This document shows positions 32,670 to 45,599 of a stretch of 64,000 nucleotides of DNA, piece by piece. The first letter of the stretch is position 1. Each line of letters opens with the position of its first letter. The position numbers and the translations under genes are program-made. This DNA is from Sordariomycetes sp. S80-01Y (taxonomy: Eukaryota; Ascomycota; Sordariomycetes): the NCBI GenBank assembly GCA_037042185.1, contig JAXQJY010000028.1, positions 930,001-994,000 of the forward strand, written 5' to 3'. The notes under the pieces were generated by a model, which ran no database searches, was not told the origin of the DNA, and saw nothing but the letters and a program-made list of their open reading frames with translations.

Positions 32670-35066
32670 ATGTCTTCAATCGCAAGACAGCCTGGGTCGC
32701 CTCTGGTGTCTAGGCTTGAAGGTATTTCAACCAAAGCACTGCTTCAGCAGTATTGACAGCACTAACTGTCGAGAAAAGACTTATTGGAAGTGTGGCACGA
32801 GCACCGAGGACCCCTTGTCATCGCGCTCCTCGTTGTCCTTTTCGCCATTCGCATCTACCTACACCTGAACGAATCTAAGGGCGAACTCCAAGCGATCCCG
32901 AATGCATATGACAAGTCGAAATTGATACCGCAAACCGACGTCAAGGCCAAGGTCGACGAGCAAAAGAGCCAGAAACCCACTGGCCCCAGGAGGATCAAGG
33001 GCGGGCTACTCAAGAAGCCTTCGAACGAGCGCGTTGAAGCGACAACATTGGATACCCCGATCAAGACTCTCATCTTCTTCTCCTCCGTCACGACCAAGAC
33101 GCACAAGATCGCCGAAGAGTATGCGCAGACACTGTCCAGCTCACTCGACACTTTATCGAGGGAGACTGGCCGCACATTCTTCAAGCCGGAGACACGCGAC
33201 CTGACCGATATTGAGCTCGACGACTACTTCGTAACCCCGCCGAAGGACGAGGACGGCGCAGATTTCTTTTATCTGTTCCTAATTCCCAGCTACAACATCG
33301 ACAGCATCAATGATACTTTCATTCAGGTGCTTGAAGAAACACATCATGACTTCCGAATTGACACAGCTTCATTATCTGGGCTGCTTGGATATTCAGTCTT
33401 TGGCTTTGGCGACAAGGAAGGGTGGCCGACAGAGCGTGAAGGTTTCTGCTTCCAGGCAAAGGAAATCGATAAATGGATGGCAAAATTGACTGGGAAAAAG
33501 CGAGCTTGGCCTGTTGGCATGGGAGACATGGGCAGCGATCACAAGGAGCGACTCAGCGAGTGGGCGACAGGTGTCGTGGAGATCATGGGTCATGTTGCTC
33601 GTACTGGCAACCTAGGAGAGGGTGCTCCTGGAAGCGGCGACGCAGTTGAAAGTGACGTCGAAGAGGCGGAAGATGAGGATGACGGCGAGGTGCTTTTCGC
33701 AGAAGAGGAGCAAGGACGAGCCCTGGACGATGTGGAAGACCTTGGGAAGATGGTGAAAACGTCAGCAAACGGCGCAAAGCCGAAGGCCAAGGCGTCACTA
33801 GCTGTCGATTTCACAACACAGGGCAAGGCGCCCAGCCAGAAGAGACAGGCCGCACCTCCAGTGATCAAGGAGATGGTAGCCAAGAACTCACCAACCTACG
33901 CCGCCCTCACAAAGCAAGGATACACCATAGTGGGATCGCACTCGGGCGTCAAGATCTGTCGCTGGACAAAGTCAGCTCTGCGCGGGCGCGGAAGTTGCTA
34001 CAAGTACTCGCTTTACGGTATCCACTCCCATCAGTGTATGGAGACAACGCCGTCGCTTTCCTGCTCTAACAAGTGCGTCTTCTGCTGGAGACACGGCACA
34101 AACCCCGTTGGCACGACATGGCGCTGGGTTGTCGACCCGCCGGATATGATATTTGACGGTGTTAAGAAGGGCCATTATTCCAAGATCAAGATGTTGCGTG
34201 GCATGCCTGGCGTTCGGGCTGAGCGTTTCGCCGAAGCTATGCGCATCAGACATTGCGCTTTGTCGTTGGTTGGCGAGCCCATATTCTACCCTTACATCAA
34301 CGAATTCCTCGAGATGCTGCACAATGAGCACATCTCGTCCTTCTTGGTGTGTAATGCACAGCATCCTGAGCAATTGGATGCTTTGAAAGCAGTCACGCAA
34401 CTGTACGTCTCGATCGACGCGTCGAACAAGGACTCGCTGCGCAAGATCGACAGGCCCCTGCATCGCGACTTCTGGGAGCGATTCATGAGATGTCTGGACA
34501 TCTTGAGAGAAAAGCGGTTCAAGCACCGCACGGTCTACCGCTTGACCCTTGTCAAGGGATTCAACGTGGAGGACGAAGCCAATGGGTACGCGGATCTTGT
34601 CGAACGTGGACTGCCCTGCTTTATCGAGGTCAAGGGCGTCACATATTGTGGCACATCAACCTCGTCAAACGCAGGCATCGCGATGAGCTCAGTGCCGTGG
34701 TACTGGGAAGTTTGTGACTTTGCGCGAGCTTTGGAGAAGAGACTCAGAGAGAAAGGTCTGAAGTACTCCATTGCCGTCGAGCACGCCCACAGCTGCTGCA
34801 TTCTGTTAGCGAGTGAGCGTTTCCTGAAGGATGGGAAGTGGCATACGCACATCGACTACGACAGGTTCTTTGAGCTGCTGGAGGAGAAGGGCCCAGATGG
34901 AGACTGGACGCCCGAAGACTACATGGGTGCGCCGACCCCCGAGTGGGCGCTTTGGGGCAACGGCGGTTTCGATCCTAGGGATACACGGGTTGATAGGAAG
35001 GGAAGGCCGATCTATCGCGAAGTTATCCGGGAAAGGCCACCAGAGGCTGTCGAAGCTGAGTGGTAG
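32670..35066 (+). CDS. TYW1: tRNA wybutosine-synthesising protein 1, radical SAM with flavodoxin domain
   Basis: Two exons (32670-32721 and 32779-35066) give 779 residues starting MSSIARQPGSPLVSRLE. A membrane anchor follows (PLVIALLVVLFAIRIYLHL, about 33-51), so the enzyme is tethered, probably to the ER. A flavodoxin-like FMN domain runs from about 110 to 270 (LIFFSSVTTKTHKIAEEYA). An acidic linker covers about 280-330. The radical SAM domain begins near 370, with the cluster motif CSNKCVFC (Cys 446, 450, 453). The C-terminal wyosine-base domain contains FIEVKGVTYCG. TYW1 builds the tricyclic 4-demethylwyosine core on G37 of tRNA-Phe from N1-methylguanosine and pyruvate. The first exon supplies the only ATG, because the frame of exon 2 is closed upstream. 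Confidence 0.95.
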
Positions 35067-35345
35067 TTTAGGTTACACTAAGCACATAGGGAAGCATCAA
35101 CTGCATTGGCCCACACAGCATTCTTCAGAAGTCACGTAAATGTGCAAGTCAGGCGGATGGGATAGTTGTTGTATTACGCTGCCAGCAGGATGAAGCTTTC
35201 CCAAGCGCCACAGCGGTATCGTTCTTCGTGACAATGTTTACACAAGTGTTATACACCGGAGATCCTGGTCCTCCGCACGTGCTCTGTATGCTTTTATATC
35301 GAGTGTGAGATCGAGTTGGATGAGCCATGGGTTTTTTTGCAGCAT
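35067..35345. other. Short intergenic, convergent 3' regions
   Basis: This is the 3' side of TYW1 (+) and TOM20 (-). I see nothing else. Confidence 0.45.
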
Positions 35346-35986
35346 CTAATCGAGACCGACGTTGGGGATCTCGCCCAGGTTGATGCCACCACCTCCCGAG
35401 CGGATGTCCAGGGCGCTATCGTAGGCAATCATCTCGGCGAGGATGTCTAATATAGGCTTGGATACGGTGCTGTCGTAGATCTTGATGAGATCGCCTGGGG
35501 CAGGGTAGACCTTCAGTCCCTTGTAGAAGGCCAAGGCAGATTCCAACTTCCTCGATGCTGTCGCTTCGTTAGCGTCATACAGTACTTTGGACAAGGGGTA
35601 CCCACGATCTTGGCTGAGGACCTCGCCGGCCATGACCTGCTCATTGAAGTACGCCTCACGCTCCTCAACGCCGGTGGGGAAGCCCTCCTCCTTGGCGTCG
35701 TCGACGAGCGACTTGACAGCTTGTCGTTGACGTTGGGTCGAGGCCTCGGCTTCCTCCTTCTCGGCGCGTACCTGCTTGCGCTCGTTCCGCCTCAGGTTGC
35801 GGCGGAAGTCGGGGTGGCTTCTCCGCTGGTAGTCGAAGTAGACAGCGTAGGCTGCGCAGGAACCTTGGTCAGCACTGAACTTGGGCATCCTGAGGACGCG
35901 GTGTCCTTGGGCGGCGCATGCATACCGAGAATGCCCGTCGCTGCGGTTGCGACAGAGGCCGTGACAATGGTGGATGTCGAAACCAT
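35346..35986 (-). CDS. TOM20: Mitochondrial import receptor subunit TOM20
   Basis: Three minus-strand exons (35926-35986, 35606-35851, 35346-35557) give 172 residues. The N-terminal anchor [20 protein letters not shown] is followed by [18 protein letters not shown], the usual outer-membrane TOM20 start. A basic linker ([18 protein letters not shown]) comes next, then the TPR-like presequence-binding domain with [22 protein letters not shown] and [13 protein letters not shown] Gly-rich tail ends the protein. The second intron (GTGGGT donor, GCTAAC branch) removes the frame's extra residues and restores [10 protein letters not shown], as expected in the family. It binds presequences at the mitochondrial surface and passes them to Tom22 and Tom40. 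It is divergent from EXO84. Confidence 0.95.
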
Positions 35987-36483
35987 CTTGAAGACTGCTG
36001 TGTCACGAGTTCAAGGAAAAAAGCAGAGTAACCGAGCAATGGAATGCCAGATGCAGGCGTGATGCGATGGAGCTTGCGGCGAGGTGATGATGGTCGATGT
36101 CGGAAGGGCTGAAGTCAAGCTGCAGCTCGTTGCCTCACCCAGAAACCAATTTTTTTGGACGACAACGGTCTGGCTGTCGCGGCTCCGACGTGTGACCCCT
36201 GCTGCTCCATTGAAATTGAACCGCCGGCAGCTCGGAATATCGATACGGCGGTGGATCTTTCCAGTGGCCGCGGCGCTGCCAGTTACCTGACCTACCCTAG
36301 AGGTACGGAGGCAAGGCACGGATGGATACCTTGGCACTGTGACGGAGAATCCTCGGCACGGCAGGCTGCGACGGGCTCCAACGTTGGGCTGGAACTCCTG
36401 GGGCCAATTGGCGCCAACTGACGCAACTCTACCTCGAGCTTGACGCGAGCTGGGCCAACAACATATGACACGTACTCGGCACC
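35987..36483. promoter_or_regulatory. Divergent promoter, TOM20 / EXO84
   Basis: The 497 bases separate divergent start codons and should hold both promoters. No gene or specific motif is claimed. Confidence 0.45.
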
Positions 36484-38591
36484 ATGTCTGAGGACACCCG
36501 CAGCAAGATCTCGTTGAGGAGTGTGAAGAGGAAGAGTCGTCCTGCCAAAAGCGCCCCGAGGCAGATCTCTGCTCCCATCCCTCAGAACCAGAATGGAGTT
36601 CATAATGCGCCTATCCCACCCATTCCCGAAGCTCAGGCCCGGCCTCGTCCAAGACCATCGCCTGCGGCTGGCGGGAAGGTGAGTCTTAGGACCGTGCGTG
36701 AAGAAGTATTCTGATCTCGGTAGACCTCCGACCTCGTAAAGCGACGTTACTCGACTCGATTCAACCAGGACTTCGATGCGTCTGCACCGCCACCGGTCCC
36801 AATCGTACCTTCACTAGACCGATTTCAATCCCAAGACCGACCACCGCCCTCAAGAAGTGGTGGTGCGGCACCGACCATCGACTACGTTGTCCTACGAGAT
36901 CCGGAGCTGAATCCCGATCAGTATGTCAGCAACATCTTGGGCGACGCGACGGACGGCCAGATCCGCCGATTCGAGGACGAGCTGAGAAAGTTCAAATCCC
37001 GGGCCGAAGCCGATCTGCAGCAGAACCTGCTACAGAACCGCACCCAATTCATTAAAATTAGCAAGGAGGCCGAAAAGCTGAAGAGTGAAATGCGCGCTCT
37101 GCGCAACCTCATGGCCGACCTCAAGACCAACACGACCGCCCTCAGGAATGCATCCAATAAGAACGACCAGTCGGCAAACATGGGCGAGCTCTCGACGGGG
37201 CTGAGCAAAAGGGACAAACGCAGCTCCGTGGCGGATAGAAGCGCCTTATGGAACTCGCAGATGCAAGCCTTGTATAAGAACGTGGAGGGGTCGCAGAAGT
37301 TCCTGCCCAACGCCACCGGTCGTCATGTTGTCCAGAATGCCGGACCTTGGATTGAGTTGGACAATGCTACGTACAAGTCAAGAAGGGCGATGCAGATTTT
37401 CCTGCTAAATGATCATCTGCTCATCGCGTCGCGGAAGAAGCGCAAGGCTGATGGCCCGCACCACGACAGCAGGGGACCAGCGTCAAAGCTCGTGGCCGAT
37501 CGGTGCTGGTCGCTGCTCGACATTGAAGTTGTGGATATGGCCAGCACTGGCGAATCGTCCGGCGGAAGGAATAAGCTTGCTGACGCCATCATGGTTCGCG
37601 GTGGCGGGCAGGAGTCCTTCATCTATAGAACAGAGAAGCTCGAGGACCCAGAGAAGAAGTCGCTGCTCCTGAATGTCAGAAAAGCCGTCGAAGAGCTGCG
37701 AAAAGGGTTACGTTCCGAGATGGAGGCGAACAACAAGGCTCGTGAGACGATCAACTACTTCGCCTCCAGAGATCCTGGGCTTTTGCAGAAAACCGAGCTT
37801 CTGGAAACGTTGTCTGATGTCAAGGACATGCTCATCGAGGTAGACGGAAAGCAGCAGAACCTCCGCTGGGTAGAGAGTCAGATGGATGAGCTTGACATCG
37901 ACATCGCCCACCAACAGTTCGAGCCGGCAGTAGCTCGCGTTGAGAAGCTCAAGAGCTTGGCGCGAGGCTTGAAGAACAACGTGGTTGCACAGGACTTCAT
38001 CAACTTCAAGGTCGAGGAGAGATGCAGCAAGCTGGCTGGCGTGATCCTTCGCGAGCTAGCAACGTCGCACAACAATCAGGCCAAAACGAAGCGCAACTCC
38101 AGCTGGTTGACTCGGCTGGGATTCGAAGATCGAGCGAGAGAGGCATACCTTGCTGCTCGAAGCGATACTATCCATAAGCGAACCAGGTACGGCTTCCTCC
38201 TCTTATGGGACACGCATGTGCTAACCTTTGCAGGCAATGCATCTTCCAAGGAGACCTTCACTTGTATATCTGGCAGATCTCTTACGTTTACTTCATGATC
38301 ATCCACAACACGGTCAAGTGTTTCCAGGGCTGCTTCCCGCCACCTATGATGAGCACGTGCGTCAAGTGGGCGAAACAGGAAGTCGAGGCCTTCAATCAGA
38401 TCTTGGCCAGACAGCTCAGCAGCACCGAGCAGGGTGGTGAGGCATGGACGATGTGTATGGAGAGGGCCAAGGCGCACGCATCGATGCTCGCTGACGTTGG
38501 CCTCGACTTTACGAATCTCGTAGGGAGGAACATCGAGGGGACACCGACCAGCCCGACGAATGTTGGTCTTGGAGTTGGCGCGGGGTCATGA
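36484..38591 (+). CDS. EXO84: Exocyst complex component EXO84
   Basis: Three exons (36484-36678, 36724-38186, 38234-38591) give 671 residues starting MSEDTRSKISLRSVKRKSR. The N-terminus is disordered and rich in Pro, Arg and Ser. A coiled-coil segment follows (about 155-225, LRKFKSRAEADLQQN and ISKEAEKLKSEMRALRNL). A PH-like domain (about 270-400) begins GPWIELDNATYKSRR and includes IFLLNDHLLIASRKK. The C-terminal helical rods carry DMLIEVDGKQQNLRWVES and the region after the last intron, IFQGDLHLYIWQISYVYF. Exo84 helps the octameric exocyst tether secretory vesicles to the plasma membrane at growing tips, downstream of Rho GTPases. The splice joins are all GT-AG. Confidence 0.94.
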
Positions 38592-39371
38592 AGAGCGGGC
38601 TTTCTACTTGCTTATAGTATTTGAGATATGGGCACATGGTCGAAAGCTACGTAGCGATATAGGGCTGGCTGCCGGCAGCCGTCGTGGTGCGAGACCCTCT
38701 AGCGACTTGCTCGGACATCATCATAAAATGTCAAATTTATGGGTTGAGACAACGTAAGATACCTGAAGTCTGTAGCAAGAGTAATACGTCGATTGGGGAA
38801 GAACACGCACTGATGCTATGAGACACTCTATTAGGCCGTGATAACACATTTTGCCATGCACAGACGCCTGTAATAACCCTGATCTCATCACAGGTGGATG
38901 AAAAGGAGGCGTCGCCAGCGCGGCCGGGCTGCTGGAAGTGGGGGTCAGAGCTAGGAGCTGGAATCCGCAGCTGGCCAATGGGGTTCGTGGACTTGAGCTG
39001 AGCAGTTGCTCCTCCTCCATCACCGCCGCCCGCCAGAAACAGCAGCCAAACACCCGACCCTCTGAGGTTCATTTCCAAGCTACGCCATCAATTCCACCCT
39101 CGCACATCGATACGCCTCCCCCACGAGGCCCAACCACCCACGCGTCCTACCACCCCGACACGATATTTATCTGCTCTGACGACTTTTTAACGACCATCAC
39201 GCCCTTTGTTGATCTACGATTCCCACCTCGTCATCCGCTGTCTCGTCGCTCGTGCCGTTGCCCCACCGCACCGCTCACTCGCGACCTGGTCGGATCTTCA
39301 ACCCCTGGGGCATATTCGTTCCCGATACCCTTTCAAAGACGTCTTCTTAATTGACGTGACGAGCGCTGGAC
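38592..39371. other. Intergenic, PP2A promoter and leader
   Basis: The region holds the 3' end of EXO84 and the promoter of the phosphatase gene. The last 350 bases are rich in C and T, as in long fungal leaders. No gene was seen. Confidence 0.45.
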
Positions 39372-40721
<1,350 letters not shown>

Positions 40722-41140
40722 TCCTGTATTGTTGCTCATGTCGGAACACGGCTGCATACCCTGGCACACCTCCAGCGGAGCGACGGCGGCGCAACTTCTG
40801 GGCGATTTGGCCTGGGCGATTATCACCGAGCCACGTACGAATTACAGCACAGAACCACGGCGAGATGTCTGGTGGAGTAGGTCGCAGGGCAGTTTAGATA
40901 TGAAACATAGAGTTGGCAATGCAAGACGGAAAAAGAGTCGGTACGTTAAGTTGACTGTTTCCGGAAATTCATGATCCGTGACGGTGAGATTCCGAGTAGA
41001 GGGAATTGTTTATATCGTTCTAGCGCTGCTACGCTCTGAGAAGCGAGTTTGTTTTACCCTAACACCTTGAACGCCATGCGATGCAGCCAATTTTCCATCA
41101 TCATCAACAAAAGCTTTCCACTACGCGTCAACATCAACTT
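40722..41140. other. Intergenic, convergent 3' regions
   Basis: This lies between the PP2A gene (+) and the seven-helix protein gene (-). Nothing else was recognised. Confidence 0.45.
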
Positions 41141-42190
41141 TCACGCCCCCTGCTTCTGCTCAACGTCCTGTTTTAGCATATCATCCCACGCTTCGGCCTT
41201 CCTTCTCTCCTCTTCAGCAGTCGGCGTCCTCTCCGCAAGGACAGCCTCCTCATCCCCTAAGCTGACCCGTCGTCCAGGCCCGCCTCGCGAGTAATCGCCC
41301 GGGCCCTTGCACTTGTCTGGGATGTGGAACCTCTTGTCAAACCGGCTCAGAGTGTAGGTGAAGACCACAATGATCTCGACGGCGTAGTTGAACCCGTAGT
41401 AGGATGCTTTGTGGTTCATCCAGCCCGGGTCGTCGATTGGTCGTGCCATGAAGGCAATCGCGCCGCGGAAGCCTGCTCCCAGCGCAAGCAGAACAGTGGT
41501 GAAGCTGAGGAGGATGAACTTGGTGCTCATAGAGCCGGTACCGAAGCGGTCGACGGGGGACGACGTCGGCCACAGAAAACAGAGGATGGAACCGGGGAGG
41601 GGAATGAAGGCGAGAATGGCCATGTAGACGGCCGACACTCGCCTGATGTCCCTCAACATGAGCTGCTCATTCTGGTCTAGGGTGAAGTAACCGTAAGGTA
41701 CGGTGGTGATGACCATGATGAAGCAGGCAAAGATGCCGAAGTAGAGGAAGCGCAGCGTCCACGTCAGGCCAGCGCTCCAGCCGAGTCGGGGATGGTACGC
41801 CCGAACTAGCCTCTGGAGGAATATGAGATTCACAACGAACAGGATCAGCACACCGGCGTTGAAGAGAATACTCGCCGCGATGCTGATCCTGATGTTGTCC
41901 GGGCGGGTGGCCCAGGCAATGCGCAGGATAGACGCAACGATGCGCGCGAAGCAGAAGTAGAAGACAACGGCCGAGAGGAGGAAGTTGTGGCCCTTCTTCC
42001 CGTTGCGCTTCCACAGCGTCATGTTCAGGACCGCCCCCGTCAGGAAGATGGCGATGAGGACGGCGCAGATGGGCACGTCGACGGTGGTTGAGGGGATGCC
42101 GCCTAGCTGGGCGAACTTGGGCGCGTAGGGCGGGTTGGGCTTTGTAGGTGGTGGTGTGGCCCCTGCCGAGGGCGCTTGTGAGGAGGACAT
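41141..42190 (-). CDS. Seven-transmembrane fungal protein, DUF3112-like
   Basis: A single exon of 349 residues starts MSSSQAPSAGATPPPTK at 42190. The frame stays open to 42313 but the extra residues look like leader sequence. After a Pro-rich N-terminus and GGIPSTTVDVP come about seven hydrophobic segments, for example PICAVLIAIFLTGAVLNM, LLSAVVFYFCFARIVASIL, FNAGVLILFVVNLIFLQR, FLYFGIFACFIMVITTV and FILLSFTTVLLALGAGFRG. Conserved polar spots (FCFARI, RAYHPRLGW) match what I know of the DUF3112 family. The cytosolic tail is charged (PTAEEERRKAEAWDDM). Its function is unknown. The topology resembles fungal rhodopsin-like or PTH11-like receptors, but no receptor motif such as CFEM is present. 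Confidence 0.82.
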   Translation of the reverse strand: MSSSQAPSAGATPPPTKPNPPYAPKFAQLGGIPSTTVDVPICAVLIAIFLTGAVLNMTLWKRNGKKGHNFLLSAVVFYFCFARIVASILRIAWATRPDNIRISIAASILFNAGVLILFVVNLIFLQRLVRAYHPRLGWSAGLTWTLRFLYFGIFACFIMVITTVPYGYFTLDQNEQLMLRDIRRVSAVYMAILAFIPLPGSILCFLWPTSSPVDRFGTGSMSTKFILLSFTTVLLALGAGFRGAIAFMARPIDDPGWMNHKASYYGFNYAVEIIVVFTYTLSRFDKRFHIPDKCKGPGDYSRGGPGRRVSLGDEEAVLAERTPTAEEERRKAEAWDDMLKQDVEQKQGA

Positions 42191-45100
42191 GTTCCAGCGT
42201 ATCGGGCTGTTGTGATCAGGGGGGTGGGATGTAGATGTTGTGGTGCGGGAGTCCCATCGAGCGACCGTGACTTGCGTAAAGATCAAGGTTATAAACAAGG
42301 CTATGCGAAACAAAAAGGTCTTAATGCCACAAGAAGCGCAGCCACGGGGCGTCCTGCAAATTATATCAAATGCGCTGCCCTCACCATCGCCCGTCTAACC
42401 ACCGGGCCCCCGACACACGGCGCTCACATCCAAGGGTCACCGACGCCCCCCAACGTCAACCCGCGCCGCCAGGGATGCATAGGCCAAGTGGAAGAGCAAA
42501 AAAAGACCCTTGCAGGCGGCTCTTCCACCGCTGGGCACCCGCAGAGGCTTCAGAGGGTTGCAGCGCGGGTGCACATCACGGGAAATTCTGCGTCAGAATA
42601 TTCCGGATCTGCGACGTTGAGGTCGGCGGTCGGCACTTGCAGGCGGCGGGAGGGCGGGGCGGCGGCTGATGGGGGAGCCGATGGTGTTAAGAGTTTGTAT
42701 GACATGAGGGCGGGATGGGCTAACACGGGAGCCAATTGAACGGGGGGCAGGGGTCCCGACGACCGATGGGTTTTGTCGGCGAATTTAGAACCTGGCATAT
42801 CGCCCCCTTGATCGCCCTCATTCGTAATTCTCGCTGACTGGAGTCTGCTGACCCTGGAGGTTGTTCGCGTCGTCTGAGAAGCACCCTGATTTTCCCGAGG
42901 AGTGTTGCTCGCGGAGATGTCGTAGCGCTGACACTAGAGCGACCGCATACAACCCTATCCGCGATAGTGAAGACAGCCGCGAATGCATGCGCTCTCATAT
43001 CCACTAATGCTCGACTTCTCGAGTTGCTTCTGAAGCCAGCCAGTGATTTCGATGTTGGTCACAAAGAGAGCAGAGAGGAGAACGTCGCATCTTCAGCCTC
43101 ATTCTTTAGAGCGTGAGCCGTCATGGTATCCGTAGGCGTATAGAAAGCGGAATAGGCTCCGCAATGACTGAATCTCTGGCGGGAAAACGCGGTATCTGTA
43201 AACAGGAGCCAAGATGTCGTGTCCGGTCTAAAGAGCATAAGCCCGTGCCCCGTTGGTAGAGTCATCACACCGATCGGCTGTTACGTGCTGCGAAGACTGC
43301 CTCACACGCCACATCTTTTCTGTCGCTTTGCTAGAGATTCTTCACAACATCGCTCTTCTTCAAACTTCGATTTCATGTGTCTCTCTGTTGTTGCGGTCCT
43401 TATGACCTTCGTCAGAGGAGCTGCACTGTAGTATTCCTACCCTGGCTAGGTAGCGAACGCGAGAGAGATTCCGGCTGCGCTCCAAAGACGTACGCCTAAG
43501 TACAATTAGATACTCACGCGATTATGAGGACCCAGACAGTCGCCTATGGCGCATCGGTGACGTTTGAGAGCGAGAGCTGGATGAAGTGCAAGGCCCCGAA
43601 CTTGAACACGGGCTGCAACGTCCAAAATGCACAGTGAATCATAACGAATAGAGTCCAGCTAGGTAGAGTAGAACAATGGAATGAGGGCAGCGATGTGGGT
43701 AGGGCGTCCAATCACCTACTTCTAACCAGAACTTGTTATCATCAGCTACTCTTCCAGAGAGGGATTGAGTGCCTCACGTCCACGAATAGCTGGACGGAAT
43801 TTCCTTGAATTCACAAGCCATGATTTACATGTGGAAAGCAGGCGCCTGACATGTGCCAAGCGGTGCACAGTCAATAGGGCAGTGGCCTAGTTTCATCCCT
43901 AAGCTGTCGGGCGTCCGGCTTGCGTCTCTCAAAGGTCGCGACGTCCATGTCTGCAGAGGGAACAGAAGCGTAGAATGCTCCGTCGAGTTTCCAGGTTGAC
44001 TTCCTCTGGGATTATGTCATTGTGCGCTCGAATGCTGCTTTTAAGACGCTCAAGCGAACAAGAAGAAAGTTGCGAGGTTGAGCCTGAGGGTCTTGAAGTG
44101 GTCTAGCACCACGTGGAAGTACGGACCATGCGCGACCCGAGCCGCGTGGCACCAGATACCGCATTCCAGCACGGATGCCGAAGGAGAAGAAAAGCCGCCG
44201 GGCTTGCTGAATGACGGAAGCAGACGCCAGCCGATGCAAAGTAGCAACTCTGTCTGCTAGTGGGCCCTCCATCACATCGCAGCGAGTTCTCCTGAAGGCA
44301 AAAAGCTTTGTTGAGGTTTGTTGTGATGGTTGAGGTCGATGATATCTGAGGAAGCTGAGACAATGGCCTGAAAGCCGGGCCGCTAGCGATGAGAAAAGAC
44401 CGGGGCCCCTTGAAAGATCTCGAGGCGCTGACTGGCTTCTGCACTCGAGCTTCCGCAAGCCCCCTGTTCCCCAAGATTGCGATTTTGGCAGCAAAGTACC
44501 ACCGCACCAAATCAAAGAGAGAGGATACATTGCATCCACTGCGGCAGCGGCCGGGGTTAATCTTGGCGCCCGGCGATGCGCTCGGGCGGCCCTCTGGGCG
44601 TCTCTTTGCTTGTTTGGAGTTTGGGTGTGGACGAGATGAGGTCGGGCGCCCTCGATCAAGCAGCATCAGAGGAGCTCATGCGAGATGTTTGGGAGGTGTT
44701 TTGGCCATGAAACTGGGCGATAATGTTCCAAATGCTGCCTCTCGGTGCCAGATCTGACGGTGAGCTGTTCCTGCATGTAAACCTCGTCCCCCCCGGTCTG
44801 CCTCTCCGTCAGGACTGACTAGCACTGGCACTGGCACTGGCAACAGTGGGGTCGCTTCAACTCCCAGCGACACAAGCGCCCCCCTAATAATATCACGGTG
44901 GCAGCACCACCCAATTTCCCTCGTCCCGTCTCCTCCTCGCGTTCCCGGGCCTCAATCGTGGACAGAGTCACTTGTCGACTTGTGCTCTCAACCCAGCCGT
45001 GTCCTGCTGCTGCCACTGGAAGCCGTCGACTGCAGCAGTTCCCCTTCAAGTTCTGCTCGGCCTCTCCTACCGCGCCAGGCGACAATCCGTCAGACCGCGA

Positions 45101-45599
45101 GCAAGACCTATCCGAACGCGCGGGTCTCACCTCATCTCGACCTCGCCCTCACATTCACCTTCCTTTTGCACAGCCAGCCTTCGCTTCTCGACTATCGCTC
45201 ACTCCTCGTCCCCTCTACCAATTGCAACAAGTAATCCGTCTTCGCACAACTGCGCGTCGACCCTGTCCTTCGTTTTCCCCATAAACACAAACTTCAGCCA
45301 CCGAGTACTCGATCCCTTCGGTAACGCTGATACCGCGCGTCCAACACCGACAACTTCTACCGTCGCCTGTCACTCGTTCCACCGCCGACGCCCCAATTTT
45401 GGTTACGATTCACGCCTCTCGGTCTCGACGATAGACTTAATCCGAGTGCTGTCGCCCACTGCCTGCCAGCTGGACGCTCAAACCTCGAACCGTCCACCGC
45501 CTTGCCTCGAACCCGTCGAATGAATCGGATAATGACGTCTTGATCAATCCTCAGACATCCACCACCTCTCTGTTTCATCGACCGAGACATCGCATCGCA
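42191..45599. other. Long gene-free stretch with extended CT-rich leader
   Basis: This 3.4 kb lies between two divergent genes. No frame with a recognisable domain, no tRNA and no repeat family was found. A short tandem array of ctggca-like units lies near 44821-44841. From about 44880 to 45540 the plus strand is strongly C/T rich, which suggests a long 5' leader for the SH3 protein gene. The part 42740-44700 remains unexplained. Confidence 0.45.
45520..45543 (+). promoter_or_regulatory. Short upstream open reading frame in the SH3-protein leader
   Basis: ATG at 45520 opens a seven-residue frame (MNRIMTS) that stops at 45543, 56 bases before the main ATG at 45600. If the transcript starts upstream, ribosomes meet this frame first. 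The position is seen directly, and a regulatory role is inferred. Confidence 0.5.

Noticed and set aside
44012-44666. Two overlapping minus-strand frames of 187 and 215 codons
   Set aside because: They overlap each other in different frames and have no recognisable domain. They are most likely chance frames in GC-rich DNA.
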